Shown here: piece by piece, positions 6,031 through 10,866 of the stretch
Position numbering within the stretch: the stretch's first letter is position 1
Layout: every line of letters starts with the position of its first letter
Assembly: GCA_905215675.1 (NCBI GenBank)
Contig: CAJMRA010000050.1
Coordinates: 1-10,866, forward strand
Source: an uncultured bacterium
Lineage (GTDB): Bacteria > Desulfobacterota > Desulfovibrionia > Desulfovibrionales > Desulfovibrionaceae
Length of the DNA: 10,866 nt
Direction of reading: 5' to 3'
The notes under the pieces: generated by a model
Told to the model about the DNA's origin: nothing
The model's input: the letters and a program-made list of their open reading frames with translations, nothing else
The model's database searches: none
Made by a program: the position numbers and the translations under genes

Positions 6031-6777
6031 ATGGCAAGAAAACACTCCCGCAAGTCCGCATCCACGCCGAAAACGGCGCCGACAACATCGCCTGCGGCGA
6101 CGACGGCGGCCGCTCCGGGAACCGCGACGACCGCCGCTCCCGGGGCCGAGACGACCGCAAGCTCCGCCGCGACGCCGACGGTGCGCCGTTCCACCTGTTT
6201 CTTCGGTATGGCAGTCATGCTGATTCTCGGCATACTGCTGGGCAGCATGACGTCCACCTTCCTGCACGGCACGACGCCCGCTCCCGCGGAGCGGCCGACC
6301 GCCGCCGCGCCTTCCCCGTCCCGGCCCGCCGAAGAATCCGTACCGCCGGAACTGGCGCAGCGTATTGCCGAGCTGCAACGACGGCTGGCCGAAAAGCCCG
6401 CCGATCCCGAGCTGCTGGCATCTCTCGGCAGCCTGTATTTCGACACCAATCAACCCAGGCTGGCCATCGAGGCCTATGAGGCCTCGCTGCGCTTTGCGCC
6501 CGGCAACGTGCATGTCATGACGGACCTCGGTATCATGTACCGCGAAATCGGCGACCCTGAAAAGGCCGTCGAACTCTTCCGCCAAGTCATTGCGCTGAAG
6601 CCCAACTTTGAAAATGCCCTTTTCAATCTCGGCGTCGTGCTCAACTTCGATCTGCACCGTCATGATGAGGCGCGCGCGGCATGGCAGCAGCTGCTGAAGG
6701 TCAATCCCGCCGCCCGCACGCCCAACGGCGATCCGGTATCCGAGGTCATCAAGACCATTCCGAAGGATCAGAAATAG
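6031..6777 (+). CDS. Membrane-anchored TPR protein (NrfG/CcmI-like)
   Basis: 248 aa. A long N-terminal tail (1-50), basic at first then Ala/Thr/Pro-rich, precedes one TM helix (about 56-75). A Pro/Ala linker (81-105) leads to a TPR domain, predicted periplasmic, with three repeats at about 124-157 (LLASLGSLYFDTNQPRLAIE), 158-191 and 192-226. The family includes NrfG, CcmI and other assembly chaperones that bind C-terminal peptides of cytochromes. A role in cytochrome maturation is suggested by the neighbouring ccm genes and the similar TPR protein before it, but is not proven. The two TPR proteins share layout but little obvious sequence identity. No clear ribosome site precedes ATG 6031, and the next in-frame ATG falls inside the TM helix, so this start is kept. 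The TAG stop is part of the following repeat. Confidence 0.82.
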   Translation: MARKHSRKSASTPKTAPTTSPAATTAAAPGTATTAAPGAETTASSAATPTVRRSTCFFGMAVMLILGILLGSMTSTFLHGTTPAPAERPTAAAPSPSRPAEESVPPELAQRIAELQRRLAEKPADPELLASLGSLYFDTNQPRLAIEAYEASLRFAPGNVHVMTDLGIMYREIGDPEKAVELFRQVIALKPNFENALFNLGVVLNFDLHRHDEARAAWQQLLKVNPAARTPNGDPVSEVIKTIPKDQK

Positions 6778-6885
6778 AGCATTTTCAGTTTGAAACGCGG
6801 TGCGTTTCAAACCATGCGGCCTGTCGTTTCGCGGAAAAACGCGTTTTTCCGCTCGCTTCGGGCCGGGCGGCGCTGTGCCGCCGCC
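6775..6885. repeat. Composite palindromic intergenic repeat, right copy
   Basis: Begins TAGAGCATTTTCA, where TAG is the stop of the TPR gene. It then has three stem-loops in the order of the copy at 1-104. GTTTGAAACGC (6788-6798) pairs with GCGTTTCAAAC (6802-6812). A perfect 22-nt palindrome opening GCGGAAAAACG lies at 6831-6852. A GC stem GGGCGGC (6865-6871) lies opposite GCCGCC (6878-6883). Because it is open in frame with the downstream gene, it can be mis-annotated as the N-terminus of that protein. Confidence 0.88.
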
Positions 6886-6926
6886 CCGCGTTTTCCTTTT
6901 GCAAGGGCAAACGCCCCGGCCCCCGG

Positions 6927-6949
6927 TTCGCCGGTACCGTCCCGGCGAA
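6927..6949. other. Stem-loop upstream of the signalling gene
   Basis: TTCGCCGG (6927-6934) pairs with CCGGCGAA (6942-6949) around a 7-nt loop. It lies in the otherwise featureless stretch 6886-7050 between the repeat and the signalling gene. It may be an extension of the repeat element or a leader structure. No promoter is recognised in this stretch. Confidence 0.4.
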
Positions 6950-7050
6950 ACAGGACGGCAACGCTGCGCGCAGGCTCACGCAGCCCGGAGCGCCCGCGGC
7001 AACGCCTGCCGGACGCGCGCCCGCTCTTCCCGAAAACTACGGATGACATC

Positions 7051-10000
7051 ATGAAACGACGCTTTTTCCCGAAACTTTGCGCGACGCTGCTGGCAATGAC
7101 ACTCTGCCTTGCGGCAAGCCTCCCCGCAGGGGCGCAACAGCCCCTGCCCCCGGTTCTGGGCACATCCAGCCTCGCGCTTCTTCCCTACCTTGACGCCTTT
7201 ATCGATACCTCCGACAGCATGGACATCGACGAGGTGGCCGCCCCGGAAAACGCTTCTCGTTTCGCGCCGCTCAATCTGCGCGCCCTGCCCCGCGTGAGCG
7301 GCGCAACCTGGCTGCGCCTCGTCATCGCCCCCCTGCCCGAGGGCGGCAAGGCCGACAAGATACTGCTCGACATGGGGGACGATATTCCCGGATCGCCGAC
7401 CTTCTATACCGCGTCCGTCAATCCCCTGAGCAACACGCTCGAATGGCAGGAAGGCGATCGCTCCCGCGTGCAGCTGCTGCCCGAGGCCGGCGTGGAAGCC
7501 CAGACCTGCTACATCCGCCTGGACGGTCTGCCGGGCTTCTGGTTCTCGCCCACCCTGCGCACCCCGCAGGACGCCACAACCAACTGGGGCGGACTTGCCC
7601 ACACCGGCGCCACGCTGGCGCTGGGCGTCGTCATGCTGCTCTGCCTGCTGCGCGGCTTTACCGAAAAGGGACAGTGGCGCATCTGGACCTCCCTCTATGT
7701 GGCGGTCGCGCTGGCCCAGTCCATTCTGGGCATGCCGGTGCTTGCCGACGGCCGTATTCCCATGAACGAAGCCGCCGCCGCGCTGGCTCCGGGCGTTGCG
7801 CTCATGCTGCTGCCCCATGTGGCGCGGCATTTCATGGATACGCGGCGGGCCTCGCGGGCGCTGGACGCGCAATATCTGCTGCTCAGCCTGCCGGGCGTGG
7901 CTCTGGCGCTGATTCCCCTGCTGCCGGATTTCGCCTGGCTGACGCGCTTCCTCCCCTTGTGGCCCGCGGCAAGCATTCTCCTCGTGCCCACCACGCTGGG
8001 GGCCTGCCTCATGGGCCTCGGCGGGGGCGCGCGCTTCCTGCTGGCCTGCCTGTTGCAGACGCTCGCCGTCGGCGCCGCCTTTGCGGGCATGGATTTCGGC
8101 TATCCCTCGGCGGTGCTGGCCTCCCTGCCCTACTGGGGAACGGCGCTGGGCGCGCTGCTCATTGCCGGAACGGCCTCCCCGCGCCGCAAGCGCACGCCCG
8201 AGGACGACGACGCCTCGGCCATTCCCGTAGCCCCGCCGGACGACGAATTTCTCTCTCTCGACATGCCCGCATCCGGTAAAGCCGCCGCGGGAGAAGACGA
8301 AGACCCGGGCCTGATCATCAATATTGCGGACTTTGAAACCCCGGCCGCGCCGGAAATGCCGCCCGCCCCCGTCGCGCCGCCGTCCGCGCCGACGCAGCCC
8401 GCTCCCGCGCCCGCCGTTGCCGGCAGCAGGGGCTTCAACCTGCAACAGGTGCTGCGCGAAGCCCATGACGCCGTAGCCGCCGAGGCGGAACGCAAGAATA
8501 TCGGCTTGTCCTGGTATATGCCGCCCAACCTCGGGCAGCTTTACGAAGGGGAAAGCGGCGGGCTTGCCACAGTGCTGCGCGCCCTGCTCAACAGCTCGAT
8601 ACGCGCCACCAGCCGGGGGGCCGTGCAGTTTTCCGCCAGACGCGTACGGGAAGGCAACGATCCCGGACATCTGCTGTTCAACGTCAACGATACCGGCTCC
8701 GGTATGCCGCCCAACGGACGCTCAAGCACGGCGCTGGCGCGGGCCGCCGATCTGGCGGGCATGAACGGCGGCTTTTTCGAGGCGGAATGCGGTCCGCAGG
8801 GCGCCTCCGTGTCCTTCTCCCTGCACTTCCGGCCCGTGGAAGAGGAAAATGACGCCCCCGCCGCCGCGGGCCCGCGTCCCGCCGTCATGATCGTGGCTCC
8901 CAACGTGGCCGCAAGAAGCGGCGTCGCCGAAGCCCTGGCCGACATGAACTGCACCCTGCGGCAGGCCAATTCCCTGGGCGGGGCCATTTCGCTCAATATC
9001 CAGCGCCCGGCCTCGGTACTGATCGTCTGCGGGCAGGAAGCCGCGCCTTCCTCGCGCGGCCTTGTGGAACGCTTCCGGGAAGCGGCCGCGTCCCTGCCCC
9101 ATTTTGGCGCGATTGCCGTAACCGACGACGACAGGCTGTGGGACATGCTGGCCGACGCGGGCTTTACGCACGCCCTGCTTGCGCCCGCCAATCCGGCGGC
9201 GCTGCGCGCCACCGTGGAAGAAATTCTTTCCGGCAAGCTGGATGAAGATATTACGGAACTTCCCGCGTCCGGCCCGGCTTCGGGACGGACGCCGTCGCCC
9301 GCTCCCCGCCCGAACGGCAAGGAGCTCCCGGATCTTTTCGGCGCTCCCGCGTCGTCGCGCCCCCTGCCTCCGCCGCCCGGCCCGGGAAAAACCGTGCCGC
9401 CCGCGCCGAAAACGGCGCCGAAGCCCGCAAAGCCCGCGCCGCGCGCCGACGATCTTCACGAGGAAGCCGCCAATCTTGTCGCGGCGGAAGAGGCGCGCCT
9501 CCAGAGTCGGATGCGCACGACGCCGCCTCCTGCCGCAGCTCCGGCCGCGCCTGCTGCGCCCGCGCCGCGTCCGGCCCCCGAACACCCCGCGACCGCGCCC
9601 GTCGCCGGTCCGCAAACGACGCCGGAACAGGATCTGCTGGATGATCTGCCGGACTTTGTCCGCAGCGAGGAGCCGGAAGATCGCGTCGTCCTGCCTTCCT
9701 CCCGTATCGAAGGCCCGTGGGTCACTTCCGACGGCGAAGCCAGCGCGGCTCTGAAAAACGCCTGGAAACAGCCGTCCCGGGGAACGACCCCGCAGCGTCG
9801 CCCCTCGGTGCCCTTTACGCCGACGCCCCGTCCTGCCGGCGGTATCGGCGACGTGGAAATAGGCGACCCCGTACCCATGACGCGCCCTCGCGCGCAGACG
9901 CCCACGGCAGCCCGCACACGTCCGGCGACGGACGCCCGGCAGGCGCCCCGCGCGACGCCCGCCGCGCAGCCTCCGCGGCAAAAGGGGGAAGGCGTGACGC

Positions 10001-10287
10001 AGCCTGATCCCGAGTACGACGAAGCCCGCGCCGCCATGCTGCGCCGTGTCGATACCCTTCTGCGGGAAACGCAGACGGCCTACAACGAGGGACGTCCGCA
10101 GCATGCGGCCATGACAGCCATGGATATTGCCAGAGAAATGGAAGCCTTCGGCATCCGCCATATCGCCCGCCTTGCCCGCAACGTTGAGCGGGCCGGAACG
10201 GCGGGGGACATGGAAGCTCTTGGCGATATCCTGCCCGAACTGTATAATGCCATGGAGCGCCTGTACATTCAGATGGATAAACGCTGA
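7051..10287 (+). CDS. 7TMR-DISM-type membrane signalling protein with degenerate hybrid-kinase modules
   Basis: 1078 aa from ATG 7051. Order: signal peptide (1-28, MKRRFFPKLC start, AGA then QQ); periplasmic domain about 29-180 resembling DISMED2 sensor domains; seven hydrophobic helices about 185-375; acidic Pro-rich linker; HATPase-like domain about 461-596; receiver-like domain about 606-728; long Pro/Ala-rich region about 730-985; HPt-like helical domain about 989-1078. The G1 box is intact (DTGSG 547-551). The N box reads LLNSSIRAT, with Ser515 where Asn is expected, and the G2 box GxGL is STAL (559-562). No H-box is seen. The receiver has Ala616-Pro617 for the acidic pair, Cys660 for the phosphoacceptor Asp and Ala711 for the Lys. 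In the HPt-like domain, Met1024 replaces the His. It is probably a non-catalytic or scaffold sensor; its ligand is unknown. The frame stays open to 6790, but that part is intergenic repeat. Confidence 0.85.
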   Translation: MKRRFFPKLCATLLAMTLCLAASLPAGAQQPLPPVLGTSSLALLPYLDAFIDTSDSMDIDEVAAPENASRFAPLNLRALPRVSGATWLRLVIAPLPEGGKADKILLDMGDDIPGSPTFYTASVNPLSNTLEWQEGDRSRVQLLPEAGVEAQTCYIRLDGLPGFWFSPTLRTPQDATTNWGGLAHTGATLALGVVMLLCLLRGFTEKGQWRIWTSLYVAVALAQSILGMPVLADGRIPMNEAAAALAPGVALMLLPHVARHFMDTRRASRALDAQYLLLSLPGVALALIPLLPDFAWLTRFLPLWPAASILLVPTTLGACLMGLGGGARFLLACLLQTLAVGAAFAGMDFGYPSAVLASLPYWGTALGALLIAGTASPRRKRTPEDDDASAIPVAPPDDEFLSLDMPASGKAAAGEDEDPGLIINIADFETPAAPEMPPAPVAPPSAPTQPAPAPAVAGSRGFNLQQVLREAHDAVAAEAERKNIGLSWYMPPNLGQLYEGESGGLATVLRALLNSSIRATSRGAVQFSARRVREGNDPGHLLFNVNDTGSGMPPNGRSSTALARAADLAGMNGGFFEAECGPQGASVSFSLHFRPVEEENDAPAAAGPRPAVMIVAPNVAARSGVAEALADMNCTLRQANSLGGAISLNIQRPASVLIVCGQEAAPSSRGLVERFREAAASLPHFGAIAVTDDDRLWDMLADAGFTHALLAPANPAALRATVEEILSGKLDEDITELPASGPASGRTPSPAPRPNGKELPDLFGAPASSRPLPPPPGPGKTVPPAPKTAPKPAKPAPRADDLHEEAANLVAAEEARLQSRMRTTPPPAAAPAAPAAPAPRPAPEHPATAPVAGPQTTPEQDLLDDLPDFVRSEEPEDRVVLPSSRIEGPWVTSDGEASAALKNAWKQPSRGTTPQRRPSVPFTPTPRPAGGIGDVEIGDPVPMTRPRAQTPTAARTRPATDARQAPRATPAAQPPRQKGEGVTQPDPEYDEARAAMLRRVDTLLRETQTAYNEGRPQHAAMTAMDIAREMEAFGIRHIARLARNVERAGTAGDMEALGDILPELYNAMERLYIQMDKR

Positions 10288-10335
10288 TCAGCTTCCCCCC
10301 ACCGCGATGCTGTCGCAAAACACAAAGGAGTCCCC

Positions 10336-10761
10336 ATGCCGTATTCCAAGGTTCTCGTGCCCGTCGGCGGAAACAACGCTGTTGAACGCGGCCTGAAGGC
10401 ACTGGCCCACGCCATTCCCCTCTGCTCCGCCGAAATCCTTCTCCTGAACGTGATGGAACCGCTGGCGGGCACCGTCGGCGGCGAAGCGCGCGAGGAGCTG
10501 ATGAAAGAAGAACGCAAGGCCGCGGAAGAACAATTGCGTCCGCTGATCAATACGGTTGCCGAAAGGGGAAAGACCTGCCGGATCATCGTGGAAAGCGGCA
10601 CCGTGGCCGACACCATCATTCGCGCCGCGCATGAACAGAACGCCGACATTATCGTCATGTATACCGATGGACGCGACGATGTAAGCAGCCTGCTGATCGG
10701 CTCCATCACCGAACGCGTGCTGCGCAATACCGATCTTCCCCTGCTGGCCGTCCGCCGCTAG
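10336..10761 (+). CDS. Universal stress protein (UspA family)
   Basis: A 141-aa single-domain USP, the standard length. The N-terminal strand KVLVPVGGN (5-13) is the usual start of the nucleotide-binding alpha/beta fold. VESGTVADTIIRAA and the C-terminal GSITERVLRNTDLPLLAVR are clear family signatures. In the ATP-binding motif G-2x-G-9x-G(S/T), the first glycine is replaced: the segment reads MYTDGRDDVSSLLIGS where a typical member has MGTHGR, so ATP binding may be altered. The protein is presumably cytoplasmic and its specific role is unknown. Start: ATG 10336 with a strong AAGGAG at 10325-10330. It begins 48 nt after the signalling gene with no terminator in between, so co-transcription is possible. 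Its TAG stop overlaps a repeat element. Confidence 0.93.
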   Translation: MPYSKVLVPVGGNNAVERGLKALAHAIPLCSAEILLLNVMEPLAGTVGGEAREELMKEERKAAEEQLRPLINTVAERGKTCRIIVESGTVADTIIRAAHEQNADIIVMYTDGRDDVSSLLIGSITERVLRNTDLPLLAVRR

Positions 10762-10790
10762 AGCGTTTCACCTTTGAAAAAGGTGAAACC
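10759..10790. repeat. Palindromic intergenic repeat after the stress protein gene
   Basis: TAGAGC (10759-10764) includes the TAG stop of the preceding gene. GTTTCACCTTT (10765-10775) and AAAGGTGAAAC (10779-10789) form the same perfect 11-bp hairpin with GAA loop as at 5825-5849. Confidence 0.85.
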
Positions 10791-10805
10791 AAAGTGACAT
10801 GTTTT

Positions 10806-10860
10806 TTGGGGGGAAGGGAAACCCCTCTGCTAGCGCGAGAGGGTTTTCCCTTCCCCCCAA
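10806..10860 (+). terminator. Long hairpin terminator
   Basis: A 23-bp stem with one mismatch pairs TTGGGGGGAAGGGAAACC... (10806-10828) with the segment 10838-10860, around the loop GCTAGCGCG. Nested in it is a shorter classical layout: CCCTCT (10823-10828), loop, AGAGGG (10838-10843), then TTTT (10844-10847). The position, about 45 nt after the stress protein stop, fits termination of that transcript. The long stem is not followed by a T run. Confidence 0.6.
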
Positions 10861-10866
10861 GCCCCC

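Noticed and set aside
1..6885. Insertion sequence or composite transposon bounded by the repeats
   Set aside because: No transposase or integrase is encoded in the window and the repeats are hairpin elements without IS-like ends; an IS call is not supported.
8431..8500. His472 of the signalling protein as a phosphoacceptor H-box
   Set aside because: The surrounding REAHDAV lacks the H-box pattern (SHELRTPL type) and sits at the start of the ATPase-like fold rather than in a separate dimerisation helix pair.
6976..8670. 564-codon open frame on the minus strand
   Set aside because: It is the shadow of the signalling gene; composition is typical of antisense frames in high-GC DNA and no motif is seen.

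Overview
The window is GC-rich and every supported gene lies on the + strand. The gene content points to a Desulfovibrio-like sulfate reducer (Desulfovibrionaceae). The main reason is a System I cytochrome c maturation (Ccm) locus whose CcmE has a cysteine (CxxxY) in place of the usual heme-binding histidine, with no CcmG or CcmH in the cluster. This arrangement has been described for Desulfovibrio desulfuricans. The genus assignment is inference.

Layout. Positions 1-104 hold a composite palindromic intergenic repeat. Positions 304-5821 hold a compact locus: ccmE, ccmF, a fused ccmA-ccmB gene, ccmC, a 45-aa ccmD, and a membrane-anchored TPR protein in the position where a CcmI-type protein would be expected. 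ccmC overlaps the fusion gene by 4 nt, and the TPR gene overlaps ccmD by 8 nt. Positions 5819-6030 are an intergenic region with repeat hairpins, a possible terminator and a possible promoter. A second membrane-anchored TPR protein follows (6031-6777), then another copy of the composite repeat (6775-6885). Positions 7051-10287 encode a 1078-aa membrane signalling protein with the layout signal peptide, periplasmic domain, seven TM helices (7TMR-DISM style), degenerate histidine-kinase ATPase, degenerate receiver and degenerate HPt-like domain. A universal stress protein (10336-10761) and a strong hairpin terminator close the window.

How the genes work together. The CcmAB ATPase/permease and the CcmC WWD protein (with CcmD) should load heme onto CcmE and release it. 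CcmF should transfer heme from CcmE to apocytochrome c in the periplasm. The two TPR proteins are plausible apocytochrome-handling partners in a system that lacks CcmH, but this is inference. No link between the signalling protein or the stress protein and heme maturation can be shown from the sequence.

The most notable points are: (1) the cysteine CcmE in a cluster without CcmG/H; (2) the CcmA-CcmB fusion; (3) the large two-component-like protein that has lost the recognisable phosphotransfer residues in its receiver and HPt-like modules and has eroded ATP-binding boxes; (4) a family of mosaic palindromic repeats whose TAGAGC edge supplies the TAG stop codon of each of the three genes in the window that end in TAG.
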